DNA of 34,266 nt. It comes from Gymnopilus junonius. Taxonomy: Eukaryota > Basidiomycota > Agaricomycetes > Agaricales > Galerinaceae. The stretch spans positions 1 to 34,266 of the forward strand of contig JADNYJ010000341.1 of assembly GCA_015501075.1 (NCBI GenBank). Reading direction: 5' to 3'. The notes under the pieces are model-generated. The model did no database searches and was not told where the DNA came from. It saw only the letters and a program-made list of their open reading frames with translations. The position numbers and the translations under genes were made by a program. Each line of letters begins with the position of its first letter. Position 1 is the stretch's first letter. Of this stretch, positions 12,905-22,944 are shown one piece after another.

Positions 12905-13020
12905 GCATACCTATAGGTGGAATTTCTCATACTTATGTTTCGTCATTTGCTAGCACTTCTTTGTCTTTTGAAGACCCCATTATTATAAAGTTCAGATCGT
13001 AAGCAGTCTTTAAATTCCCA
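12905..13020. repeat. Duplicated fragment of the HAT1 5' coding region
   Basis: Plus-strand 12925-12985 closely matches plus-strand 10955-11010, which is HAT1 exon 2 and the end of intron 1 read antisense. Shared blocks include GTTTCGTCAT, TGCTAGCA, TTCTTTGTCTTT and GAAGACC, in the same order and orientation, with scattered substitutions and a small insertion. The copy lies just beyond the stop of the F-box-like gene, so the two HAT1-derived stretches bracket that gene. Confidence 0.7.
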
Positions 13021-13050
13021 AGACCTATATAGATCGACTGTCATCTACAC

Positions 13051-13201
13051 ATTACAAAATGCTCATTTTAAGCCATCTGGACAGTCGCTTGCCCGCCGTG
13101 ACACGACGGGCAAGCAACTGTCCAAACGGCCCAAAAATGAGCATTTTTGTATTACAAAATGCTCATTTTGAGCCAATTGGACAAGCTGCTTGCCCCCCGT
13201 G
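13051..13201. mobile_element. Fold-back MITE with a third arm copy
   Basis: Arm 13054-13100 and arm 13102-13150 form a near-perfect palindrome of about 97 bp with essentially no loop; both start ACAAAA(A)TGCTCATTTT and share TGGACAGT and GCTTGCCCG. A third, direct copy follows at 13154-13201. Both forward copies are preceded by ATT. Each arm is about 48 bp. No coding capacity. It lies about 250 bp upstream of the sorting nexin start codon. Confidence 0.75.
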
Positions 13202-13450
13202 TGATAGACTGCTTCTAAGGCGATCTTATCTTATCTTGGCCCGTTTTGGAATGCTGTGGATGGAAGCTGGTCTTGATTGACCTTCTCTTGTCAATGCCTG
13301 ATTAACATTCTACCTGACCCACCAACATCTGCAGCCCCGCGCACAATTCTGAAGATAATCTATGGATTGAATACTCACAAATATATCTAGGTTATCCTTA
13401 TATCCATCTCACTCTTACCTGGACACTTTAACACGCACGGAACGTTTGGA

Positions 13451-16275
13451 ATGGCTACCCTCCCAAGGTCAACTAGATATCCTCCCGGACCCCCTAGTGC
13501 TACTCAACGGCCTGTGTCAGAATTTGATGCAGGCATTAACACATCTGCTGCCTGGACTGGAAGCCTAGAGTCCGGAGAACCCTCCCCTTCGTTATCCAAA
13601 GCACGGTCAAGGCAGTACTTCTCAGAATCAGGACTTCCACCATCGATACCCCAGGATGAGCTCGAAGACGAGCCCGAAATTATCACGCGTCCGGCTCGTG
13701 CCTTGTATGCATTTGAAGGCAAAGCGGAGTTCAGAGAATTAACCGTTGAAGCTGGGGACGAATTAGAAGTCGTGAAAGACGATGTGGGAGATGGTTGGAG
13801 TCTCGTTAAAGATCCGACAGGAGAAATTGGACTTTTGCCTCAGACTTATTATACGGTACGTTTCACAAAATCAGTTCGATGAATTTGTTCATCTTTGGGT
13901 ATCGTGATGATAGCTGACCACCGACTTAACACCCTCACCTGATCTCCAGCTCGATGTTGAAAGGAAACGTGAAGCGTCAGAATCTTCTATAACACCCCGT
14001 GGCTCTCCTCGCACTTCACAGCTTGAGAGTTTTCCCACCCCACTTATACTTCAAAATACGGGCGAATGGCTGCCTCATTTTCCAAGCTTTCGACAAAGCC
14101 TCCTTGGTGGAAAGTCGTTGAACCGATTCTCAAGCTTCGTAACTAGCGGTGCTGAATCCTTCCTTCTAAATGGAAGTCCTGTCGTAGAACTCCAAGGGGA
14201 CCACAGGAAGGAAACTTCGGGGCATGGAAAAGAGAGTACATCAGCTTCGATGTTTGAAGCCTCAGAAGAGGAACGCCTGAAACTCAGTTTATTGGGTCTC
14301 GGCGAGGCTGATCGCCATCTGATCGACGCAGGACGCGCCGGTCCAACATGGCATGCCAAAACACCGTCATTCAACGTTTTAGTGCATTCTCCTTCTAAGA
14401 GAAACTCAGGCTTGACTGGTGCTTACACGATGTACAGTGTAACATCCTTGTTCTCTTCTGTTAACCCAGCAGCTGCAGCTGACTGGGTCGAAGTTCCAGA
14501 CCCCGACGATGTTCATCCGCCTTCGCCCACATCTACAGCAGGCCCAAACGGAGAGACAACCACGCGGATTACAGTACAACGCCGCTTTTCGCAGTTTGTT
14601 ATGCTTCATGCAGCACTTTCTCGTCGCCTCCCTGGAATAGTACTTCCTCCGTTACCAGAGAAGCAGTATGCTGGAAGATTTAGTCAAGACTTCGTCGAAG
14701 CCCGACGGGGTGATTTGGAAAGGTATCTCAACAAGATTGTTCGTCATCCTGTTTTGCGATATACAGAAGTCCTTACTTTCTTCCTAAGCTGTGAGAATGA
14801 TAGTGTTAGTTGCCCTTTTGACAATGTAGAGACAGACGAACTGACAAATTTTCAGGAATGGGCCCGCTTGTGGCCTCAACATGTATCCGCGCCTGCTGCT
14901 GGTCCAGCGTTTTATGCGCGTGTATACCATCCCGCGTTCAATGTCGACCTTGAGGACGCCGAAGAGACCATTTCGGCATTTCAAACGTACACGCGAGCCG
15001 TTGGCAAGAGTGTTCAAGGCTTACGTAGCGTCTTTAGCAGGGTAAGAGAGGCAAGGATTGGTGAGTTGATGGTTTGCAAGTCATTATATCTGTTAAACAT
15101 GCTTGAAATAGAAATGTCAAAGGCGGAAAGGCTCCTTTCATACTCACTTTTATCCCTGATAACGTCCAAACCTATGGCTTCCTCGTCGCATGCCCCTGGT
15201 ACTACAAGTGATGAAAAGGCAGAAAATAGTAAAGATGACGAGAGGAACACAGGCTTGATGAATAAGGATGGTGCATGGTGTTGGAGAGAAGGTTGTACAG
15301 GTAAGCGGAATCCTTCAAGTCCTTATCTTGATTCACTGACGTTGATTATTTTTTTTGGTTTGCAGAATGCTTAAGTTTGAGCAAGGCAGTTCAGAAAACA
15401 TGCGAGACATTGCAAACTGTTGCAAATTTATACGACGGACATGTATGTGGCCTTCTGAATTCGTATTCCTGACGATTGTCTTACGTATTTCATTCAACGA
15501 CCAGGCCCGGCGAACACAGCTGGCAACGCATGAATCCTTAAAGCTTATGGCGCATCCTTCTTCCTTGTATGAGGTCAGTTCAATAGTGATCATGTAGTAC
15601 CTTTCCTGATGTAACTATGTTACTGACTGCTAGAGTGCGGTAACAACGCATAAGTCGACTTTAACCCGCTATCGTGAGGCTATTGATGGGGGGGACACGA
15701 ATGGAATAACATATGTGAGGACCCCTACTAAACTTGTAATAAAGAATTTTTTGAATTCTGGTTCGATCTCTCTAGACCGACGAAGACATGGCAGCTAGAT
15801 GTGAAACAGTCCTGAACACTACAATGGCGGAGATGGACGTATACCATGCACAGAAAGGGGAAGATCTCAAAGCCATTGCTGTTGACCACCTAGATGGTGA
15901 GATTGCCTTCTACGAGCAGGTAATGTTTCGCCAATTTTTTGTTGGACCCTGCCTGCAGGCTGACAGGCATCGTGGCCTGCGTAGGTCTTAACGCGTCTGA
16001 AGGCTGCTCGAACGACATATCAGGGCACGCAATATGCAGATCTCGCCTTGTCTCCTCGTCTGCCCTCTATCTATGAACGAGACCTTTCTTTGGATCCTTC
16101 TAACCCTCAATCCGGGTCAAATCCCCATCTAACACCGAAACCCCTTCCACAACCATGTCCACACGTTTATGATTCAGCGCCAATGCGGCCTGTCAGTGTC
16201 GCAATCCAAGAAGGTGTGGGCATGTTCTTGGGTAATGAGGCAGGAAGAGGAAGCGTCTTCGGCAGGTTCTGGTAA
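13451..16275 (+). CDS. SH3-PX-BAR sorting nexin (SNX9-like architecture)
   Basis: Nine exons: 13451-13855, 13950-14804, 14856-15060, 15112-15300, 15366-15442, 15505-15573, 15634-15714, 15776-15919, 15985-16275, giving 771 aa with no break. An SH3 domain occupies about residues 78-135 (ALYAFEG...DELEVVKDD...GLLPQTYY). A PX domain at about 269-416 has the RRFSQF strand, the proline-rich LPPLPEKQYAGRF loop and ARRGDLERYL, the residues that bind PI3P. A BAR-type helical region follows to about residue 690, then a Pro-rich tail. Two 51 nt introns (14805-14855 and 15061-15111) keep the frame if unspliced but have good donors and acceptors, and removing them gives SCENDSEWARLWPQH, which fits the family better. 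By family knowledge it should tubulate endosomal or plasma membranes, linking actin factors through SH3. Confidence 0.88.
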
Positions 16276-16462
16276 ACATCGGAGCGTGCAAAACCAGCTT
16301 AGATCCGCTCATCGCTTGGGTGCTATATTGCATAAATTGTTCATCATTATGGACTACTTTTCAACAAGCGTTCTTCAAAATTGTATGCCTGACAGTTGAA
16401 AGCTCAATAGTCCACAATGTTTCATTCCATCCTGTGTTCGTCGTTGACACCTTTAGGAAGAC
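16276..16462. other. Convergent 3' spacer between sorting nexin and TauD genes
   Basis: 187 bp between the two stop codons, presumably holding overlapping polyadenylation regions. No strong polyadenylation signal was identified. Confidence 0.4.
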
Positions 16463-17881
16463 CTATTTCGTCATTCCACTTGCCTTCCGCCGAATTTCTG
16501 GCTCTAACGGGAACCGCTGCTCTTCCGGACCTACGGAATACAGCCTTTGCCAAATGGACTGTAGAGGTTTCGGGGTCTTCCAGGCAAGTTGATCATTTCT
16601 CAGCCATAAACGAATGAGATGCCTCCTACGTTATGGAGGATTGACAATAAGAGAAAAAGAAAATAAACAGTCATAAAGACAACTCACGTGCGCTGCTCGC
16701 TGTCCTTGAATGCATCCCTGGCATGTAACAGTCCCATACTGTTGATGTATTGAATATCACCTTTTTGAAAATTCAGGGCAAGTGAAAATTCTTCCGCAAG
16801 GAAATGTATCGCATCCAGTGCCTCCGCCTGCGCCTCGGTAATAGGTGGGATATTTGTACTCCTTGTCTGTTTTCCATACCCCGTGAAATGTCTCCGTGAA
16901 TACTGAATCACAATATGGCCGTCCTCAAAATAAAGCAAAGGACGCGTCGTGTACCCAGGATCACCACCAAAGCTATCAAGAGGCCAAGGCTCAGATAAGG
17001 TTCGAACAAGATCAGGTCGGGTAGCAGCCAAAACATTGTACACCTTCCCTGCGGAACTGATACGGGACGTACCGCCCTCTTCGGCGATTTCGAGAGCCAT
17101 GAGTGCAATAAGATCCCCCACGTCGGTATGGAACACTTGTTTGTCTGTCGTATACGCTGAATTACCGATGCCTCCTTTCTCTGAGACGTGGCTTATGGTG
17201 AGGTCCTTGATATGTGCTAGGACGGCGCCTGTGCCGTCCTGCTTGCCTCTTGCGGAGCCGATGTGTGAGGATATGCCTGTGAGTTGTTGGGTGAAATTAG
17301 AGGTAATTCAGGGGCGTATAAAGTTTGATGGCTGACCTGCGTAGATGATAGCAAGGTCTTCACGAGAGTAGTCATCTATTGGAATGGTGCGTATTACAAA
17401 GAAGCCGCGACCAGAGTATAACACTTGTGCTAGTTCTCGCAGCTTGGGTGATAAAATTGGAAGCGGGAAGTTTTCTTTCCCGACGTACCCGATTCCAATA
17501 TTTAAACCTATAAGGAGAAGGTATAAGATAAACATTAGTACGACTTCCATCTGAACAGAACTGAAACTCACTCCTGAAGTGGCCCAGGGCATCGTTGATC
17601 TCCGTCAGCTCACTCCCGCTGAGCTTATAGACCCATTGGTCTCCGCTCTTCCAATCTTTACCCTCCCATACTATTGGACCAGAAACTTCTTTTGGGAAGC
17701 CGTCAGGAAGAGGAACGCTTGCCAACTTCGAATTCTCCGCAAGTCTCCTGAACCTTCTTTGTATGAAGTTCTCATATGAGGGGTGATATTGGATGTCAGG
17801 CTGATTGGGCGCGATGGCGCTAACGGATTGATTGTCTGGTATTGATACACCTGCGTAAGTCGACGTGGTAGTAGCTGACAT
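16463..17881 (-). CDS. TauD/TfdA-family Fe(II)/2-oxoglutarate dioxygenase
   Basis: Four exons, 17881-17572, 17507-17337, 17276-16688 and 16625-16463, give 410 aa, intact. The Fe(II) facial triad is visible: HTD at about residues 210-212 in QVFHTDVGD and the distal His near 345 in LLHARD; the 2-oxoglutarate-binding Arg should be in RHLIRLWLR of the last exon. The blocks RGFFVIRTIP, AYTTDKQVFHTD, GYTTRPLL, NFQKGDIQYIN and PLEPEIRRK match fungal TauD-like enzymes of about 400 aa. These couple 2-oxoglutarate oxidation to hydroxylation of a small substrate; sulfonates such as taurine are one possibility, but the substrate cannot be read from sequence. An ATG at 17911 would add 10 residues; I prefer 17881 (MSATTT) because family members start with a short Ser/Thr-rich leader. 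Confidence 0.88.
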
Positions 17882-17911
17882 CCTGAATGCGAGTCTGAAA
17901 GTAGAGCACAA

Positions 17912-18564
17912 GGAAGGTTTTGGGAAATGAAGAAAGGATCGTTGTTATCTGATAAAGGGGTGATATGGCCGGCCCGCTACACGCCGCCAATTTCATCAAA
18001 AGGTCGTGAAATAGATATCGCATCAACAAATCTAATTCACTGCTGGCACGGGACTTTTTTAGCTAGGGTAAAATCTAGGTGAAATAGTAGCTTACATGTT
18101 TAAGTTTTATGCATATTTTACCCACCAGGAAAAGACAATTGAAATGAAATGCTTAAACTAGTCATAAATTATCCAAACAAAAAACATTGCATCATAATTT
18201 TACGGTCCGATTCACATATCCTTTAATGGAAGTTTGGCGCAGTGAAGAACAATAGAGAAGTGTTGACTTTTGCCGAAATTTTCTGTCACATTAATTGTTC
18301 ACATTTCTTATGGGAGAAATATTGGTAAAAGTTAATCATTCTATAAGATTGTGCATAAATGGAAAGATAAAAATTCACATGATATTTTACAAATAATGAA
18401 AGTTGAATTAAGTGAAGAATTGTACCCTTCCAAAAATGAATCGGGTGCTGCGGGCCCCACTACGTAGGCAGCAGGTGGACCCGATTATAAGTACCATCAA
18501 CAAAAGGGAGTTAATGCTCCTTTGAATTTACAGTCAGTAAGAAATAGGGTACTTTCAACTAGAT
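17912..18564. other. AT-rich spacer
   Basis: No gene seen. The AT-rich part (18060-18430) ends at a GC-rich imperfect palindrome that may mark the end of the adjacent transposon relic. Confidence 0.4.
18441..18484. repeat. Imperfect 44 bp palindrome containing CACTACGTAG
   Basis: Outer arms TCGGGT (18441-18446) and ACCCGA (18479-18484) are exact; inner GCTGC/GCAGC pair off-centre. It sits about 80 bp beyond the stop of the Tnp2-type transposase relic and contains CACTA, the terminal signature of that superfamily, but no matching right end was found. Confidence 0.45.
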
Positions 18565-21500
18565 TTAATCACTTACTCGAGACAATGAGACTACTGCCAG
18601 AACTTGTTGGCCTTCCCATTCCATGGGGCAATGAGCAAAATGGCACTCAATGCTTTCCGGGGCATAGAGTTCAAGGGAATGAATTCATGGCTCCAAAGCT
18701 GCGCTCACAGAAAAGGATAGGTTGAGAATGGATCAAGTTTGATGCTAGCACGCTGATACCGCCTGGCAGCCACAAATGTGACTGGAGTGTCAATGTTATC
18801 AGGCAAAACTAACTGCACAAAAAATTCAATTTGAGCAGGGATTAACACTCCTCGTCGTCCCAAGTGAATTAAAATGGAGCTATTGCCAGGGTGTCGTGAT
18901 ACCACAGAATATATAATTCCCTTCATCATAAGGTTTGGCAATAAAGAGATAGACGTGGGCCGAGTTTCGAAGGTGTCAAGCAGGCATGTCATTAAAGACT
19001 CAGGGATTTGGGGTGCAACAGACCCCAAGGTGTTGAACGTTACATTGGCACCTTCAGCATTGTCATCACCATCGGTGTCATCAGCAGACAAGTTCAGTAT
19101 ATCAGTAACCAGTGTGTCCCAAATCTGAGGGTCGACAAGTTTCTGGAACATTGGTTTACAATTTCGAATAACTTCAGGAGTTCCGGCTTGTTCAGGACAT
19201 GTCGGAGATTTGAAGAATGGACAAAACTACGGGAAATAGTCTCCTCATATTCACCTGATAAGAAGTTAGTGATGCGAATCACATTTGAGAAGAACAGGGT
19301 TTACCTTCTTTATAATTTGTTGAAATGCGCTGGAGGATCCCAATCATGCGTTCAAATGGAAATGCCCACCAAGAGTGCACGGGGCCGTAAAGAAGGATGT
19401 AATCACGCAGGTGCAAAGCCATGTGTTGGTTAGGGACAAATTTGAAATCTGGGAAGAGTTCCTTTAACCCAATCAAATAAGCCTGCATATGCTGAAGGTA
19501 TAGGTCGGCAAGTTGTGGGGACATTACTCGAGATGTGGCAACGGAAACAGCAGATAAGAGCGAGATAGTGACATCCAGTATTTTTCGACACCTCTCTGAT
19601 CGAGGATTTCCCGGCTCTACAGACCACCAAAGGCAGATGAGGGATATAGGGAGGAATACTGAGCTCAGGACCCGCCACTGATCTGCTTTCAACTTCCCAT
19701 GTGCAGCAGAACCTAATTTACTTGGAACTGATGTGAGCCAGGATGGAGTAACCATGGACTCAATATCGGCATGAATCTGTTCCATCTCCTCCTGAATAAA
19801 GACGTGGCCGCATTTTGTAGATGTACTGGATTGTCCATAAGGGTCGAGTTGCTTCTCGGTCTGGGATTTACGCTGCGGTGAATTAGTAAGTAGAAGATAT
19901 TGGACATAGAGAACCTTACCCATGCAAGAATACCATGCGTAGTCAGCTCGAGTAACACGAGACATCTTACGAGAATCAGCAGGTTGGGGTTTACATCCAC
20001 GCTGGTGGAGCTCTGAGCAAGCAAACTCCAAAGCAGAGAGACAAAGGTTTGACAGCCTCTTTAACCACAGGGCCATGCCAATCTCGGTATTCAAGTCGTC
20101 GTTCAGAGGCTGACACAAATATTTCATAAGTCGGGATACGTGTTTTCTGTCTTCCTCATCGAGCTGATGCCAACGGTCTGAAAATGCTAAGTCGAGCACA
20201 GGAGCATCCTCGTCAGGATCCTTTTCCAATCGTATGCCAAGAATATCCTGAAAATGTTTATTGATTAAACCGAGGAATAGGTTGTGCATGGCATCGATAA
20301 CAACAAAGCGGGTAGGGTCAAAATACGGGAGACGCAGTAATTCAGACCATCGAATGCCGGTCTGGGCAAAGATCGTCTCGCTTTCCACTTTGGTTTTGGC
20401 ACCTTTGTAAGCCTGAGCGAGGCGCGGGTTTCCTTGTTCGTACGGGAGCACCAGAGGTGCTGTTCGAGGCGACCATAGCCATGGACGTTGCGCATACAAT
20501 GGCAGATATGGCAAAAGTGTGTATGGGCGAGAGAACCAAATCCAGCTACCTTTTTAGCAGCGAGTAAGTCGCAGACAACGCTGATAATAGCACAGAGTAC
20601 CAGTCTCCCATCTGGATGACCATCCGTACAGGGTAAACCAGACTCCAGGACTCCAGAAATCGATGAAATCGTCGATGACGGGCCAGATATAGTGGTTTCC
20701 TGTGTCAAGGGGAGGTTCATGAGGGCCATTGATGAGACCTGCTAGAAACATGTACTCCACTTTGTAATGAAGTTCGGGGGGTATATTAAGGCATATAAGA
20801 CTGATTACGCCAACTGAAACTTTCTTCCCTGCTTGTTTATTGCCAAGGGGGTTAAAGAAGTCGACCAGAGCGAGAAAACGTAGCGACTGCCTCCATCACC
20901 CTGACTAAAATAGAGTCCGCCTGGTCCTTTGAAATTGCGGAGCATGTCACCATCAAAGATATCGCGCATTTCATCCCCAACGCTATCCGAAGCAGCCCAT
21001 GCAGCGTCCATTTTTGCCTCCAGTCCTGGCTGCGCCAAGAGATGGCCAATCCAATCCTTTATGTCAAAGGCAACGAACATCTTGATAGGCATAAGAACGA
21101 CATGATCTGATATCAATCGAGGGCGGACCAGGGGTTCTTTGCAATGCCTACCAAAACGACAATAGGTGCAAGATGAGGGATAGATGGGTATTGGTGATCC
21201 ATCATTAAAAGTCGGTTTATATGATGCATGGCACTTTTCATTTGGGCAGATAGCGTAGATTGTTGCTTTCGAATTTAGGTTGAACTCCTTGTCAGCGGTT
21301 CGAGGATCAATTGGGAAATCAGAAAGCAATTTGGCATCATGCTGAGAGAGTCCTGTATGCTCGCGCATAAGACATAGTTGGACGACATATCATAATATTG
21401 CATATAAGAAGGAACACCCCTACGGCTGTTTCCTAACAGAACCTGACAAGTAAGAACCAGAAATGTACAAAGTTGAATCAATGGGTCGGTTGCGGATAGG

Positions 21501-22234
21501 AGAGGTTTGAAAAAGTGGTCTATAATCCATCGTTGAGCATAAAGGATGATTCAAATCTGTCAGACATCGCTTACCCGTCGAGTATTCAATAGTGCATTCC
21601 GCGGTTTGGGCGATTGAATAACTTCTCGCTTCTCCTTCCAAGCTTTCTTTGCAGTTTGGAGCTTCCGCGCGATCACGTTGAGTTGAGTCTTGATGCTGTC
21701 CTTAGCGGCGGTGATGGCTGCAGATTTAGAAGTGATTTTGGCGATGTCTGCATCAAGGTGGCGGCATTTGCCAATAAGGCCAGCCAATGGAAAAGACTGT
21801 GCATTGAGAAAGGACGGTAATTCCGAATGATGAAGCTGGGTAATAACTTCCTCATCGAGAGCATTTGCCATGGATTCTATTTCGCTCAACCGCTTGAGGA
21901 TATGATGGATGTGAGCCTGTCTCATTGGAGACGCCACAGGAGGTGGATTTACAAAAGACGGCAGATCCGGACTCGAAAAATATGGTGAACCTTGAACGTC
22001 AGAGAGTGTTGTTGTGGCAAGGTGCTGCGCTATGGTGTCGAGTTGATCCTGCATGACCTGTTCAGAAGCCTCTGTCGCTTTTTGTGTGAGGACAGTTTGA
22101 ACATCCTTCAGAGCAGCTGCTTGTTGTTGCCCTTGGATTGTTCGATCTTTAAGGGCATGCGCTTGTTGAGTACGGCAGTCAACATCCTTGCCGCCACAAC
22201 CATAGGATGTACAGTTGCAAGGGACCTTGACCAT
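18565..22234 (-). pseudogene. Tnp2-type (CACTA-like) transposase relic
   Basis: Minus-strand pieces in several frames cover one protein in order. An N-terminal Cys-rich segment (VKVPCNCTSYGCGGKDVDC) is followed by a coiled-coil linker (22234-21560), then a Cys/His zinc-binding block ICPNEKCHASYK...SSCTYCRF (21368 on), then FDGDMLRNFKGPGG, DFFNPLGNKQAGKKVSVGVI and LAGLINGPHEPPL, then PYFDPTRFVVIDAMHNLFLG with a catalytic-type Asp (20514-19279), then the C-terminal block ending ECHFAHCPMEWEGQQVLAVV near 18590. These are the marks of Tnp2-domain transposases in Agaricomycetes. Reading them together needs at least five frame changes (near 21410, 20875, 20620-20660, 20430-20470 and 18680), most of one base. 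The gene is dead unless these are assembly errors. Terminal repeats were not found. Confidence 0.8.
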
Positions 22235-22328
22235 AATCTGTGCATAGATAAGTAGGTAAATTTTGGCGATCGTAAAAGTGTAGGACTGACAAGACGAAGT
22301 ATGGGATCAGTGCACGATGATATGGGAT

Positions 22329-22356
22329 GTTGTGCACTGAGCAACCAGTGTACAAC
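22329..22356 (+). repeat. Core hairpin H1
   Basis: Core TGAGCAACCA at 22338-22347. Arms GTTGTGCAC and GTGTACAAC pair over 9 bp with one G-T wobble. Confidence 0.8.
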
Positions 22357-22538
22357 TATGGGTTTCACGAGAAAGACAGTAGTCGTAGAGGGACTGTGGG
22401 CTCTGCGTCTTACAATAAATATTGGAGTTTCGACTAAATACCAATAGTAGACGTACCTAGTTGTTGCTTTGCAACGGCACCACTTATTGTACTCGATTTC
22501 TTCATGAGAACAAAGAGTAAGGAAGCGAAAAACAAGGC

Positions 22539-22566
22539 GAGGAGCTTTGAGCAACCAAAGCTCCTC
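22539..22566 (+). repeat. Core hairpin H2
   Basis: Core TGAGCAACCA at 22548-22557. Arms GAGGAGCTT and AAGCTCCTC are perfectly complementary (9 bp). Confidence 0.85.
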
Positions 22567-22603
22567 CTCGCAGGCGTTTCAGCACCAGAAAAAGCAAACC
22601 TAG

Positions 22604-22631
22604 ATCGTGCACTGTGCAACCAGTGCATGAT
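22604..22631 (+). repeat. Core hairpin H3
   Basis: Core TGTGCAACCA at 22613-22622. Arms ATCGTGCAC and GTGCATGAT pair over 9 bp with one wobble. Confidence 0.8.
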
Positions 22632-22767
22632 GAGTCAAGTGCATTGTAAGTGAGTTGGGCGATTGTGATGAATTTGGAACAATGTGATGTCGAAGGCTTT
22701 GCCAAACAAACAAATACCCCAATCGTCAAACTCACTTGTAATCACTCTTCACTTTCGACGGAGTAGT

Positions 22768-22789
22768 ATCAACTGGTTGCGCAGTTGAT
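22768..22789 (-). repeat. Core hairpin H4
   Basis: Minus-strand core TGCGCAACCA (plus TGGTTGCGCA at 22774-22783). Arms ATCAAC and GTTGAT are perfect (6 bp). It lies about 160 bp past the WD40 stop codon. Confidence 0.75.
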
Positions 22790-22944
22790 GCATTCCTCCA
22801 TGTCATTCATTATGAAGAAGCTCAGCATGATTCAGAGGGACTAGCCCAAGCATTAATATCCTCAAATCATCGCTAGTACTACTGCTACAAATTATAGCTA
22901 CACTGCCTTGTAAGTACCACAGTCCATTGCACTATTTAAAAAAG

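Larger units (their letters stand above)
22235..22944. other. Spacer with four core hairpins
   Basis: No gene supported between the transposase start and the WD40 stop. Four TGNGCAACCA palindromes lie here, at 22329-22356, 22539-22566, 22604-22631 and 22768-22789 (listed separately). Minus-strand frames at 22108-22554 and 22502-22735 have no recognisable content. Confidence 0.5.

Noticed and set aside
14075..15250. Several minus-strand frames over the sorting nexin
   Set aside because: No family content; they mirror the PX-BAR coding strand.
15755..15775. GGTTCGATCTC, resembling a tRNA B box
   Set aside because: No matching A box, anticodon stem or acceptor arms; it is the 3' end of a sorting nexin intron.
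16995..17020. GGTTCGAACAAG, resembling a tRNA T-loop
   Set aside because: Lies in TauD coding sequence, with no cloverleaf around it.
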